A stretch of DNA of 64,000 nt. Source: Trichoplax adhaerens (Eukaryota > Placozoa > Uniplacotomia > Trichoplacea > Trichoplacidae). Both the position numbers and the translations under genes were made by a program. Numbering within the stretch: the stretch's first letter is position 1; each line of letters begins with the position of its first letter. A model generated the notes under the pieces. The model did no database searches. It worked only from the letters and a program-made list of their open reading frames with translations, and was not told where the DNA came from. Positions 1 to 14,700 of the stretch are shown here, piece by piece. Where the stretch lies: positions 6,126,559-6,190,558 of the forward strand of contig NW_002060943.1 of assembly GCF_000150275.1 (NCBI RefSeq), written 5' to 3'.

Positions 1-242
1 ACAACAGCTTTCATAACATAAATAATGCTGTTAAGTACGATATCGATTAGTAGTAGCTTCTAGCTTAGAAGAAATATAAATGGTAAGATAATATTAGTAG
101 ATACAAAGCAAAATTTCATGTAATATGTGCCTATAGCATTACAAATATTACGAAATTCCATCTGATAAACGCAGGCTATCAACGCCCATCAGATAATTCA
201 AGTTCTCATTATCAATTCTAATCATTTATTTACGTAATATAG

Positions 243-3200
243 GGCATAAACCAATTTAAAGCAATTTTAGAAGAGCACAAAATCGAAGTTATTACAGTTG
301 AAAATTTTGAACAAGGAGGCGATATGACAGATCAAATGAGATCATTGAAGGTATACCAGCAATATTTTATCTTTTTAACTCACTAGATGTAGAATTACGA
401 TCGATTATACTTAGTAAAGCTTCAATAAAAATCTTACAAAATAATATGATTAATTAGTAATATCATAGTTAATAAAAAACAAGTGCATTAATCATTTTAA
501 TAGAAAAACTTTTTTATATTATAGAATAAAGGAGCCCGAATTATCTTCGGGTTCTTCTACGAAGACAACGCTCGTCGAGCTATGTGCACAGTAAGTCCTA
601 CAATTCCTGCAATTATGCGATATCTAATAGATTCTATTTACATCTTATTGATAGTAGATTACTATACTTATGTTCTTATAGCTTAAGTATTCGTTCTTTA
701 ATAGCATTGAGAAGGGTCAAGATATACTATAGTAAAATTGGTGTATCCTAATACTTATTTACACATTGTAAATCTAGCTATCATCAAGAGCAACACCATA
801 AATGTTCTGTAAAAATCCTAGGATTTCCAATATTAAAATGTACTACTTCATCAAATGATAACAGCATCTCATATCAGATAGTTGTAATTACCAAAGCGAT
901 GTAAGCTATTGAAGTTCAGTCAAAAATTTTAATTTTTATATTAAATACCATCAGTTTATTAAACATTATCCTACATTCGACAACTCTTGTTCGTTGTTTT
1001 AGTTGTTGATAGAAACTGCTATTGCTTATTCAGATTTTCATAATTACTATCAAATACTGTAACATATCAGACAATCACAGCCCATTTATTTCGTTGAAGC
1101 TGGAACTTTCTTTTATTTCGTGTTGATAAGTGGGCGATTCTATTACTCATCCAAAGTTTAATCATATAACCGGCCTGAAACTATGTTGTTCTCTTATTTA
1201 ACATAGTAAGATATTCCTTACTTTCATAGTCGGTTCGCATGTTACATATGCTATAAGCCTGAAAAATTTTTGCGAATATGAATATTCATCAGACATTAGC
1301 CTGGCTTCAATTAGCTAGACAGGCGATTCTTTGTCGCTAAGGTTAATCCGTAATCATAACTGCAACTATTGATTAACACAATGGACTTCTAAAGTTAACA
1401 TAAAGTCCTCACCCAATTACATTCCCATTAGCAAAACGAGAGTTGTTATCTTCTTCTGCATTTTATACGTACATATGTAGTTAACATCAGGCTATTTAAG
1501 CTATAGCTAAACCTGAGGTAGCTATAGCAAAATAGAACTATTATAGCTTTTACATTATAAAATATCTATCTGCAATAACAGCCTGTAATAATAGAAGCTT
1601 GTATTGCATCTGGTCTTTTGCATTTCTTGAATCTTTACCTTTTTCTCAGGCATATCATTTCGGGTTAACAGACAAGTTACATCAGTGGTTCCTTCCATCG
1701 TGGTATCCTAGTTCTTGGTGGGCTAAAGGCGATAATAATATTAACTGTACCATAGCGCAAATGCATCAAGCAGTTCAATATTATCTTGCCGTTAACGATA
1801 ATTCCATCAATTCTGATAAAGAAGGAATATCAGGAATGGTAATAATGCTTTCAGTAATCGCACACAGAATATATACGCGTACTTACCCTACGTGCATAGC
1901 GATATGTCTAACAATGTAATATAATTCTTTTTAGGGTTGATTTAATAAGATATCGCATGGATTTTTTATTAGTTATTAATATATCGCGTACTTTTATTTC
2001 CACTAGACTCCATTCGAATTCGACCAGCGCTATCGTAATCATAGCTCTATCATCAATAACGTTTATCATCGCAATAACTTTGCAGCCTCAGGTTATGATG
2101 CTGTCTGGGCCATCGCTTTAGCATTAAATCGATCTCAAGAGCAATTTAAATCTATGAATCGAACATTAGATCAATTCCATTATAATAATGCAGAAATGGG
2201 AAGAATTATAGCCAATCAACTTGATCAGGTCAAATTTGAAGGTATTTCGGTAAGTAAAGAGAAATTGTGCTAACTTAATTTATATTAATCTTACCTTATA
2301 AAGACAAGATTTAATGTACTATATTGCTTAATCAACGTAAAATAATTTGCGGGATAATGTATTATTGTTCATGAATATGAACTTATGCAATATGTATATT
2401 CTGAATTATTACAAGTATAAACGAAGGTATAAAATAATACAGGGACAAGAATTTTTACCTCTGTACTCATCAAAAATTATACGGAACTGTTAACTTGAGT
2501 TGCTTATCTTGTTTTTCGTATGTTTATTTTATAGAATTATATTAAATTTGACACCAAGGGTAATTTAAAAATCGATAAAGTTGATATCTTTCAACAACAA
2601 GGTAATATTCCTATTCTGATATCAGATTATACGCCAGCATTGGGCATACTTGTGTATTTTAATATAAAAAAATGAGTCTAATTACTTCTATTAATTCAAC
2701 TGACCTGGAACATATCTGAAATTATCAGTGTTACTGTACAGATTCTCAAACTGATTTTCTGTAAATTATGTAATAGTCTGACTAATCAAAAGTCTGTTTT
2801 CAATATTATTTTCTAAATCAATCATTTATTAGACGGAAAAATTGTTCGAATCGGATTAGCTTACCCATCAAATCGCTCGAGTAATTTCAAAATTGGCCGC
2901 AAAGTATTATGGAAAGGTACACTTCTCCATAAGATTGCTACTACAGCATTTACAGACGGTACCCATTTCATAGCTTAGAAGTATTAAATGACTTCTAGTT
3001 GATTTAAAGCTGCCTTCAACCCGGAGTATAAATAAGCTATCATTACTGATTTCTTCATTTTCATCATTATCCAGTATTGACTTATGTAAAGTAGTTACAA
3101 AAATTTAAGAGTATTTACTAGTTGCCCTATTCTAAGATCACTTACGTTGGTTTAGTCAATAATTACAAATCAATCAGTATACCTTATTCCTTTTTCTCGC

Positions 3201-6200
3201 TGATAACATACGTTGATTCGTGTATGGTAGCCGTAGTGGCAAGTGTTTGCTAACTTATAGCGCAACCTTATTCCCCTTCTTAAAATCAGGATTACATCTG
3301 CAGTATAATACGGCCTGATTGCTTTTGACTCTATCTTTTATCTATTATCATTCTCTAGTCAATATTAATGAATAGATTATAATGTCAAGCGACATACACA
3401 TATCTTATTATCATTATAAGTAAATAACGACTAAACTAGTTTAATTCCATAACTTACTCGCTGCTATTCCCCGGTCAAAAACAAAAATAAATAAATGGTA
3501 TTGGCAATATGTAGACGTACATCTTATTATAAAAAGACAATAATAATCTGATTCGTAATATTTCATAATTATATGCCGTTATTTTCCGATTGCTATTAAT
3601 AGATAAATTATATGATCAAGCTGAATACGCTTACCACTATCTTACAAACAAACCCTGACTAAATCCATTCCCATTTTAGAATTACAGACAAATTGTAGCT
3701 TGATTTATTTTATTCCGTAGTCTAAATTCTTCTGTCTTTCCATCTGTTGTTTTTGACCGATTTGGATTGTATGTTGAATTAAATTACATATTATGACTTG
3801 AATTTATATCATAGCACTATAATGAGGTAATAGCATAAGTAATAGAGCTTTGAAAACATTGATTAAATGAGAATAGTAAAAAATTCGTATGATAAAATTT
3901 AATTAGTATAAAGGATAATTTCTAAATTTTATTTTGTTAGGCAATAAGATTCCCTATGATGGACCTATTCGGCGAACGATAACCTTAACCATTACACCGT
4001 CTCTTTTCATAACCATGGCTATCATATCCTCAATGGGCATTGCATTATCATTAATTATGCTGGGATTGAATATAAAATATAGAAATCATAAGTAATTAAG
4101 CACTTTGTGAATGATTCAATGCCAAACTACAATTTCATGGATCGTAATACATGTTATATTGCCAGTGTTTATACGTTAATACTGAAGCAGTAGAATATGT
4201 CTATTGTAGAGTAATAAAAGTGAAATTCCAATTTGTTTTTCTGCTGGATTTAAAAATACGAAAGTTGATACAAATTATGTCGCGAGACATCTGTGGTTAT
4301 ATTTGCTTATACCATATAAAAATTATATTTCTTTATTACAGAATACATAATGCTGACCGAAACTTAATTTTAATCTCTCAATATGCTATATGATTTAACC
4401 TAGACTGGCTAAAATATCAAATCCGCTCTTAAATACGTTTATCCTTTGTGGATTTATTCTTCTGTACTGCTCGATCATAGTTTTAGGCCTGGATGGTCGA
4501 CTTCTTGATGATAAAATAGTCGATGTGTTTTGCAAGGTATAGTGCATAATGGTTTATCGTAAAAGTAGGAATAAAGATTCAGTATTTATATGCAATTCTC
4601 CGTAATTAATGATCCTGACTTTAAACGAATACTTATCGAAAATATTACTATAATCACTGCCGTTTTTCGCAATCCTTTTCAAATTAAAACGATAACGATA
4701 CTAAAGATAAATTTTCCTTTGAAAGATTACTCCTTGGTTGTTAGTATACGGTTTCTTACTCAGCTTTGGCACTCTTTTTTGCAAGATATACCGAGTTTAT
4801 AGAGCATTTGCTCTTCTTAAGCCATGCAAAACGGTAACTAATGTTGGATACATACGTGTAAAATAGAAATTGATAACTTATAGACTTATACAAGTTTTCT
4901 TGTTGCCTTTACTTGCTTACTAGGGATTGAAAGACCCTCGTTTTAGATTGCTTATGATTGTATTATTTGCATTCAATACTATTATTTTGACATTATGGAC
5001 TCTAATCGATTCGCCAACCCTGAAGAAAGTACTTTATGCCACAACAGTAAGAAAATATATCTGAGCCATTTAAATGCTGTACTTTTTCCTCTTAACATTG
5101 ATAGCTCAGTAATATTCTAAACTTTGCACAATTTCTAGTCAGATATTAACAATTACTTACAAATAAGGCTAATCAATTAACTACATATAAATCGAAAGAG
5201 TGTCTACATCTATACTTACAAGATCTCAATAATACAGAATTATTAGTCTCCTACCGTTTTAACGTGAGTTAATCTTGTCAATCTGGAAAGCATAACGGAA
5301 ATTCGAGATATAAAATGAGTTTGATCGGTAGCAAATTTGGCCATATATCCTATGCATTAAACAGTCCTTCATACTGGATAGTAAGAGGATATAAATTTAG
5401 TTTTACCTTAATTCATTATAAGATAATCTAGTTACCTTTTAGAAATAATTTATATAACATGTTCTAGATATTAGATAACAGTGAGAGATAAAGCAGCAAA
5501 TATTATATTAACTCCTTACAAGTGCCAAATAATAAGAGAAATGACCGTCAATACATTCAGTTACACATTCAAGTACAATTTATATTTATGTTTTTGCACA
5601 CTTCAGATTGGTTGCGTATCCAATTTCTAACAAATTTACAATAGTTACCACTTTTATTGTATTTGCTTACATTGTGAGAATAATTATTAAGAAGTTAGTA
5701 ATTTTTAATTACAAATTATTTCGATTTCAAATGTAATACTGGTTTCGAAATATATTAAAACATCGCAGTATCATGGTACCATATAACTATAAATTCTCGT
5801 CTAAACTCTACAAACAAATATCCTTTAGCAAATCTACTTTCATCGATTTATCTAACTGATCAAGCTAGTTATCTTTAGCATAATACCTAAATTTATATCT
5901 ACATTTCAGGTACCATCCGTCTTTTTAATAGTACTTCTACCTGATTAATTAAAGAATCTACATTTCATATAAGTTGCAACTTAAGACTAATTTTAAAATA
6001 ATTTGATTTTTTGTAATTTTAACCAGATTATCAGCCCAGATTATCCTGATACCATTATAACACCAGCTAAAGATTTGTGTGTTTCGAAATACACGAACTT
6101 ATGGGTTGCTATTTTAACTAGCAGCAATGGTTTGCTAATAATTCTGGCTGCTTTTCTGGCATATGAAACACGTCAAGTCAAAGTACAAGGCCTTAATGAT

Positions 6201-6826
6201 AGCAAGTACATTGCCATATGCATGTATAATCTTGTTTTATTGAGTGGCATTGCTGTTCCCGTGGCTTTTGCCCTCCAACTTCATCAAGATTACCCCTACC
6301 TTGCGATTGCAAGTTTAATAATTTACTGCACATCATTATCGCTATGCTTATTTTTTATCATTCGTGTAAGTAAGATTTTACTTATATCTTCTAGCTAAAA
6401 ATATTTAAAATATACTGCTATAATTATCTCTGTGTTACTCAACTGTGGGTATCTTTAAATCTTTCAGTTTAGAATTATCTGTAAATATCCGGTGGAAGAG
6501 AGACCTATTAAGGTCTTAAAAAAGGATACATCGCTTATTTTATCGACACAATGTGAATGCCAGTGCTCGTATACACAAAGTGAAGGCAAGCTCATAACTG
6601 CTCTAACCGTAAAGCTGCAAGAGGTACAGTAATATCAGATGTGAATCCTTAACCATTTTTAGACTAATGAGTATTATATTACTGTAGTCTAATAGAAGCA
6701 TAGCTAATTATAGTAGCAGCAACTTGATGACTTTATTGCCAGTGTACTTAACTTTCTGTTTATATGACTTCTTCTATGCAGAAAAACGCCGAACTAGCAG
6801 CTTTGAAAAAAAATTTGCAATATTAA
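243..6826 (+). CDS. GABA-B receptor-like class C GPCR (5' partial)
   Basis: Metabotropic GABA-B-type receptor of the plasma membrane, expected to bind an amino-acid-like ligand in its extracellular Venus-flytrap domain and signal through G proteins. Exons by phase and GT-AG borders: 243-350, 525-590, 1650-1838, 2007-2249, 2535-2601, 2833-2916, 3941-4091, 4404-4536, 4726-4833, 4924-5046, 6027-6365, 6468-6623, 6782-6826 (603 codons seen). The first exons give the flytrap core: ARIIFGFFYEDNARRAMC, then a WYPSSWW segment, then GYDAVWAIALALN, as in GABBR1. Seven hydrophobic segments follow from about 3990 to 6360; YETRQVKVQGLNDS and the helices after it match GABBR intracellular loop 3, TM6 and TM7. 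The cytoplasmic tail is short and ends in a small predicted coil (VKLQEKNAELAALKKNLQY). Signal peptide and first flytrap lobe lie upstream of the window. Subtype and ligand cannot be assigned from sequence alone. Confidence 0.9.
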
Positions 6827-8729
6827 AAACTTTGGGAAAATTTTTTTAATCAGAATTCAACTTGCAAATAATGTTATCATACCGCCATAGGAATTTGCAA
6901 GCAATAGAGATAAACCTAAAATAACAATAATCTTATTCTACCGCTATAGGAATTTGCAAGCAATAGAGATAAACTTAAAATAACAATAACTAAATATCAG
7001 TTGTGGAATATAATGATTGACAAGCAGTAAATATACGAATTTTAAAGCTGGATGGAACTCTTATTCTCAAAGTAGAATTTTTATTTATTTACATTAACTT
7101 TTTCCAAATCTAACTGATTATACATATTCTGCTGTATAAGTTCGTGTTTACCTCATTTACAATTAGCTTGAAATTTGCCTTCAATTTAAGGTTCAATAAT
7201 TTAAGCGAATTAATATATTACTTCCTTTATTATAAAAGGTCTTTAAGTGTTAGTAGTCATTAAAATTCGCATATGCATATCATCCATCTATAAAGAATTA
7301 TTTAATAGTTACTAATTAAGCTATAATTTACTGTTAGAATTAAAGTGCATTTCACATAATGGATATGCCCCTATAAATAATTCTATGTTTTTCAATAATT
7401 ATTAGCCGACCTAATGTAGTGCAAGACCTAGAAGTAGTGATTACAAAATATCGACTTTTACTTATTAAAGAGAACAATAATCCGTGTATTCAGATATATC
7501 CTATATTGTAAGCATTGATAGACTAAGAAAATGCGAATTCATAGTCTTATCATACGTAATAGATAGCTTATAATAAGCTCAATAAATTGTATAGTCTATA
7601 TCGATGATGTACAAATAGAATGCTTAAAAACGATATCTCTATTGCAACGGATTCCTATCCTGCCTATTACAGCATGTAATAATGTGTTACCCTCCTAGCC
7701 ACCGATTTAGATGCATTTATACATCAAACAAGAAAAAATTCGAATTTGAGTGAACTGATTGCTTTAATAGTTTTATAGCTTCATCTAGTGCTTCATGAAG
7801 CATATAGGCATATAAAACTCTTCAATCTTACGTTTACATCAGTTGATTGCAAGCGTTTTATAATCTATTGTGGCCTAAATTTATTTTTTCAAGATCTGTA
7901 GAATCGTGCCGTAAAATTAATTACCTAATATTTCTCAGAAACAGGATTTATATCCAGGTTACTGTAGCAATGTTGAAGTATATAAAAAGTTCTATAGTAC
8001 TTCTCACACTTATTCACCTTATTTTAAAACAATGTGATGAAAAAAAATAGTAAATTTTTAACTCTTAAAACTAACAATTTCATAGTATAGCGTCAGATAA
8101 TCTCAGCTTTAATACCGTATTAGGCTCCTATTATCAAATCATCAAAACAGCAATAGTAACTCAAACTTAATAAGTTCCAGAATAGGGAGCCAAAAAATGT
8201 CCATCTTCGGCTAAACCATACATTCCTAGCTCAGTTGTAAACACACGGTAAGTTTGTATTACAATTCAAAATAGGAAATTCAGTCGCCGAGATAGATTGT
8301 CATACAAACGAAGTACAAAACCGCGTTATTAGGTCAACTACAGTATATAATTGTACACAATTTACTGAAAATAATCTAATTCGTTTTTGATGATCAAACA
8401 GAATCTAATTTACTTCACGTGATCGACTCAAAAAGTCAATGTCTAAAGACACTTCGTAAAAAGCTGAAAACTAAATTCATGACATTCAAGTCATCCTTAA
8501 CCTTACAAAACAAATTTTAAGAGCTTAACTACATCGCACATAATTTCATGATTGATACATCTAGATCGTTTTTCTTACAGAATTAAAACACTGTATGCGA
8601 TACATGTAAGTTTAATAATATGACGGCAATACTAGCGCAGTTTATTACTTTTTGATAAAGTTGATTCGCATAATAACATTGCAAGATTCTTTAATCTTCT
8701 TAATTTCAAACATAAGTACTGTAGACTCT
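6827..8729. other. Convergent intergenic spacer
   Basis: Lies between the stop codons of the GABA-B-like receptor (+) and the myotubularin gene (-), so it should hold both 3' UTRs. It contains a 59-bp tandem duplication listed separately. Short open frames inside (for example 7847-8050) show no recognisable family. Confidence 0.6.
6881..6990. repeat. 59-bp direct tandem duplication
   Basis: Two near-identical copies, starting with ACCGC at 6881 and at 6940, share a core containing GGAATTTGCAAGCAATAGAG and differ at only a few positions. They begin 55 bp after the receptor stop codon, so they probably lie in its 3' UTR or just beyond. Confidence 0.9.
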
Positions 8730-11700
8730 TTAGGCATCATTACTACTCTTAGATTGAAGTTTCGATTTATTTCTATGGTAACATTGATCACAAACGCGTT
8801 GTAATCCTCGGTAGCCCAAATGGGACAAGTGCATTTTATGCCGGGTGCACATCCTGCAAAAAACTTGTCCACATGACCTATGCATTTTCAAATTGGTCAA
8901 ATCATTTATTTCATTACGTCGTTTTCAGAAAGTATATCAGTATTTGTATCAAAAGTGTTTACTAAACTTACCTGCAATGATGCTGCAGACCATTTTGTAG
9001 ACGTACGAGTAGTAATAAATGTACAAATATGAAAAAGGTTGTGTTAGTAATTAGTTTTATATTTAACTTACATAAAGCTCTATCGATAGTTGCAAATGTT
9101 ATAAGAAGATAATCAGTGCGTTTTTGATACCTTTCTCCTTATAGCAGTAAATCTTTGTTTACAGTCATAGCATTCAGTCGCTCGAACATCGGGAACCCAT
9201 ACAATACTATTAGATATATCTTCTTCGTCATCATTTACTACAGGTTCCTATCATTGGAGTAGTTAATGAATAGGCAAAGAACTAATCTTAATATTACTAG
9301 CTTGTAAAGATGATATTAAAGGAAACAGTTAACTACAACACTAGCGAATAACATATGAATTGTGTTAATAATATATACGTATACAGTACTTCTGGTTCTT
9401 CATTTTCAAGGACTTCTGATGAATTACGAAATGACGGTGATGCTTCACTGTAGCGTAAATAATAGTCGTCCCATAAATGTATCCTTTTCAAGCTGCAGCA
9501 CGGTAGTATCACCTTACAGTAAATATTGGTAAGAGATTTTCCTTACAAACTTAGCTACATTTTTAATTATCATACGAGTGTATCGCATTTCTCACACCTC
9601 CGTTGTTCCAAGATATTTCACATTCAAAAAATTCTCTTGATCTGCTATGATATGTGCCCATAATGAAGGGGTATTTTCTTGTAGATTAGCCTCTTTTCTC
9701 TCTCTTTCACAGTTAAACATAAAATTTCCAAACCTACGGAATTTATAGGTAAGCAATGTTAGCATCAGTCTTAACTGTCTAATAAGGTACAATTTAAACT
9801 ACTGTAGTCCATAATATTCAGCACTTTCAAATTAGCAATCTAAAGCAATGTTTCTACAACTATACCAATAGCATATAGGATATTATTTACCATCCGCTTC
9901 CAAAATAATCAGCAATTCGTAACAAGAAATCCGAGTTGAATTCGAATGCTCTCGGAAACTGCTGCAACATCTTTATTATAAGATTATAACAAAAAAATTT
10001 TAGCCAAAATTTTTAAACTAGAATTTAGATGAACTTTACAGTAATTGCTCAAAGATTCAAGCTTTACCTGCCAAGCACAGTCAAGAAATTGTAAAAACAC
10101 AGGTGATCGCTGGTTGGTTAGAACAGGATTGTTAATTCTATCTCCAAATTTATGACCAAATGACAGCCATTCCTTTTCTATTAATACCTTAATAACCATA
10201 AGCCATACGTTACCGAGATTACAAGGCAACACATAAATGTGGAATTCTGTATATACCCTATACACTGTCAAGTGAAATGCTAAGACTTACTATAAATCCA
10301 TCAATGGTTCTATAATAGCTATCTAACATTAATTGGGCCAAAGAAGTTAACTGAGCGGTTCTATCCCATCCATCGCTACAATGAACTAAAGCACATATAT
10401 GTCTTTGACTAATCCGCTGTGCAATCATAGTCGCACCCTATATTGTAAAGAAAGAATTTTAATCTAAATCTCACGTTTTAATCAATTGCCAATCCGTTAG
10501 TAGCAGAGAAAGCATATTATTGGTGAAATGTTACCACATCAAGCAATATGTATAAACAAAGAAAGAGAACATTTATCAAAACATAGCAATATCTTTGGTA
10601 CATCATAATACAGTACTGGAATAAGCTAAACACTGTACTATAATTAAGGTAATACGACACAGGATCTTCTCTGGCATGAGCCACATAGAGAAACAGAATA
10701 GTAGAGATTACTAGCAGACAATCGCTTATTAAGGTATTAAGTATTAATTATCGGCCGATATATCAGTACATTACAGAACTGATTCTTAATTGCGAGAACA
10801 ATTACCTTTAATATACTCTTTAGATATTGTAGCCATTGGGTTGATTCTAGTTGTGATAACCATTTCTTATCCGTTGTAGATTCACATATGGCAAGTAACT
10901 TATCAAAGCTTTCGCGCATAGCATGGATGTTAGCGATGTTCAAGTAAATTAAGCGACATCCAATATAGCGATTGGTAATATCTTCAGTCCCTTTGCCCTA
11001 TATCAAATAAAAGGCCCTTAAAAATTACTATTTACAATTTGATTTTGAGTTAATTATACTGTAGATGTTTAACTATCGTTCTAACCTTCAACTTATTACC
11101 ACTAGCTGCCATTGCAGATCGTGCATCGAATATTACCAGTTCTTTCGAATTCGGATTACAAAGACGTGCTTCTTCAACTAACAGTTCATCGTCTACTGAA
11201 TACTAACAAAGATGAATGAAAATGACCAGCAAATCTAAAGATCTCACATCCGAACTGAAATTACGGCGCTGTTATCGCCCATTTCTTTTACTCTACACTT
11301 ATATCTGCATTATCCACGTCGCAACATAAACTGCTATCGAGACTATTTACCTTTCCCATTGGGCCTACACTTGGTTGAGCAGATCTCATAATAAAGCTGC
11401 CATGACTTGCGTCATACCAGCTTAAACAAGGTATCCGACCCTAAATTAAATAAAACACATAATATGCTAGATAAATCTAAATTATATATAAAGAAAACAA
11501 TAAAATCGTTGAAATCTACATTTAATCTTCAGCCTATCATATATAAAATTATCAGAAGTATTTAGTACCACTTACTCTAGATCGAAACTGAGCACATCTT
11601 TTTATAACTTCATCCTAACGGCATTGTAAAATTTGTAAACATGGTGTAAATTTATGTAGTGAATATGCGTTCGAGGAAGAATCTCATAATACTTTTTTAT

Positions 11701-14700
11701 AAGTTCAAGTCAACTAGATACATCTGATAAATATTTCATTAGATTACTTGTCTAATATTAATGACAAGCTAAGCTACGTAATGTAAATATTCTATATTTA
11801 ATAAACATCAAGTATAATTATGCACGATATCAGTCAGTAAATAGTGAAGTTGTCATATAAGATCTGCGCCCCGTAATGTTATTTTGCCCTATCTACGCGA
11901 ACTAGAAAGATAAATTTATTTAAGAATCTGAGAATGGTGTTGGTGCACCTAAGTTATTACAAGAAAAGCGACTTTATCTATATAAAATTTACGATATCTT
12001 TAGCGAAAAATCGAAATAACCCTCAAATGAAGGTATGTAATTGTTGCCTTGGAAGCTCTATCAATTGATGTCTACAATTACTATATATAAGACAATATTT
12101 TCTTCTTATTCGCAAAACTGATCAGCAAGAAGCCTTATTCGTAGTAATCGTTAGGAAAATGTTATCTAAGATATTATAAGTTAGCTGCGTAATGAAAAAT
12201 TAGATTACTATGTGAGATTTATATACTGTGTGAAGTGATCGAAGGTACGCTAGATACCGTCATAATACATATTAATAGGCAATACATACCCCAACTGTTA
12301 TTGGAACATAAATATGGGAAGGGTAAGTATCGCATAAGGAATAGTTGTAATTTAAAGCGCTTAACCACCATTTATTGCTAAGAAGTAGCTAAATAATGGG
12401 TAAATTAATAAAGGATTAACGGTTAGCTGCGTCCACCATTTCTATTGCTATGTCGAAATCACTATTCCAGACTTACTTTCTGCCGTTCAACTTCCTTCAT
12501 GGTGTCATAACAGTTCCAATGGCTTAAAGTTAACTCTTTCTTTTTTAATTCATAATAACTGAAACATCATCATTATGAGAACATTCAGTTATTTATTTAT
12601 ATATACCGTGTTGGCTAACTATACTGATAGCAAGAAAAATGCACCCAATTCCAATTACTAACGATAGCAGCCTAATGAGAATTGTTGTACTCACCTTAGA
12701 AAGGATAGTGTAGGCGGCATGAAAATTGAATTGCTAATATGATAACACAATCGTTCATAAAGTACACAAAAGTAAAAGTGTTGAGCGCTAGTAAAGAGAT
12801 TGCAAAAAGAAATTCGATATTGAATTAGGATTTTAATACCAATTTATGTATGCGGTAAAGAAAATACAATATAATTGAATTATTCTAACACTAAATACAG
12901 AAACTATAAATATAGAAAAAATATTAACAAACTTCGAAAATGTCCTTGAAGTAAATTCGTTGACTTTAGCATTAGCATACGCTAAGGCATCATTTGCTCG
13001 GTTGCGAATAATATCCATAAAGCCTGCCACTGAACGAGACTGCTTAACTGGTGCAGCTGTAGGGGCGTTACCTTTATTCGACCTAATTTGAACGAAATCT
13101 GAATTAAGATCCATCTTAACATTGAACTGGTCTGTTTCATGCTTTTTTGGATCAATAGTATTAGTTAATGGTGCGTTATCTTGGCAATCTCCATCATCAC
13201 TTTCCTTAGATGTAAGGTCTTTACGGTCTCCATCAAGGTCCGATTCATCATTTGCGTTACTATGAATAACTTGGCAGGCCTCAGTGATAGAACTATCTTC
13301 AACAATTACCTCAGGTGCTGTTTTAGCTTGGCTATTAACCGGAACTTCTTTTTCATTTTCATTAACATCATTACTGATAATCGGTAAAGACTTACTGTTT
13401 TCCGATACCTCAAATGCAATGCCATCACTAGCATCATCACCTTGATCAATAGAATCTTGATGGTAATCATCAATTTTGTCGCCATCAATCGATTCCTCCT
13501 CATCACTTCCAGCTCTTGATTCATCACCATACCTAAGCTCATCATTTTCGCTAATGTCAAAATAAATACTGCTACTAGATCCCGATTTTGATAGGTTGGA
13601 AACGGCTAGATGATTTCGTTTCTTTTTCGATTTGCCACTTAAAAATGAAAATCTCACAGCCCGAAAATCAGCGCAACGGATATATAACGATTTAGCTTCT
13701 GAGTGAGCGATACTACCAGATAATGATCTCTCATAGACCTAGATAATTGACATAGGAATATCGATATTAAATAGTTTATAAATTGGTAAAATAATTTTAT
13801 TATCTAAATATCTAAGCATACAGGTATCTAAAAGCTTATAACTGACCTTTTCGTCGTCTCCTTTTTCAACGGAAGTAATCATGTTAATTGGAATAAACAT
13901 CGACAAATCCTTATAGGAATATATAACATTAATCAGCAGCTAATTTTCACTATACGCTATTTCCTCATTTGTTTTGCATAAATATCAGTGGGGTGCAGAA
14001 AATTATTGTAATTTATAGGCTATTCGTACAATACTTACTGTCCCTTCAGAAGATTTTTGAGATGCCGCTGCCGCTTGCCAAATAAAAATTAGCCTAAAAT
14101 TATACGTACTATATTAAATAAATTGTTTCAATACAAGGGTAATATTACTAGATATGCCCTTCAAATTACCTTACAACTGAATGAAGCTTAGAAATTCGTA
14201 ATATTAAATGCAATCTCTTACCAAATTGATTTAAAAATATTACCTAAAATTAGTCAAAAATAATTGACCAATTCCGCGTTGTTTAGCAACTTCAATTACA
14301 ACGTTATTGAACATCATTTCTATCTGTTCAGCATCTCCTACAGTTGTAAAAGTACTAATTTACTTCGATTGAAAAATTTATAAGCAGGCGAAATATTCCA
14401 TGAAAATAAAATTTAAGTCAATACCTGGAAAGTCAATAATGTTATCTCCACATAGAAACGGTAACTCGAACTGAGGAATTCTTTTGCAGATATTGTGTAA
14501 TTCTTCATTTAGATACCAGTCTTCAACAGGCTATTCAGATAGGTATTCAAAGTAAATTTGATTAATACGGTAATATAAAATCATCAATCCCTTAATTATA
14601 ACTGAGAATATTGCAATCTAGACGAACCTTCACATCAGTAATTGACAATTCCAGATGAATTTCGCCGCTTACAATATCTTTCGGATTTATTCGGCCCAAA

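Noticed and set aside
8730-8877. FYVE finger with a His-x-x-His pair replacing the third cysteine pair
   Set aside because: This came from choosing the acceptor after TTTTTTGCAG at 8850. The upstream acceptor ATAG at 8878-8881 restores [10 protein letters not shown] and the normal spacing, so the finger is canonical.
12833-12932. C-terminal hydrophobic tail on the acidic frame (possible tail anchor)
   Set aside because: The hydrophobic run is intron sequence read past the donor at 12932. Splicing to 12787 continues the myotubularin domain in phase.
13181-13560. Open frames on both strands inside 12833-13738
   Set aside because: Shadows of the acidic myotubularin exon. Low-complexity GAT/GAA-rich coding sequence opens other frames by chance.
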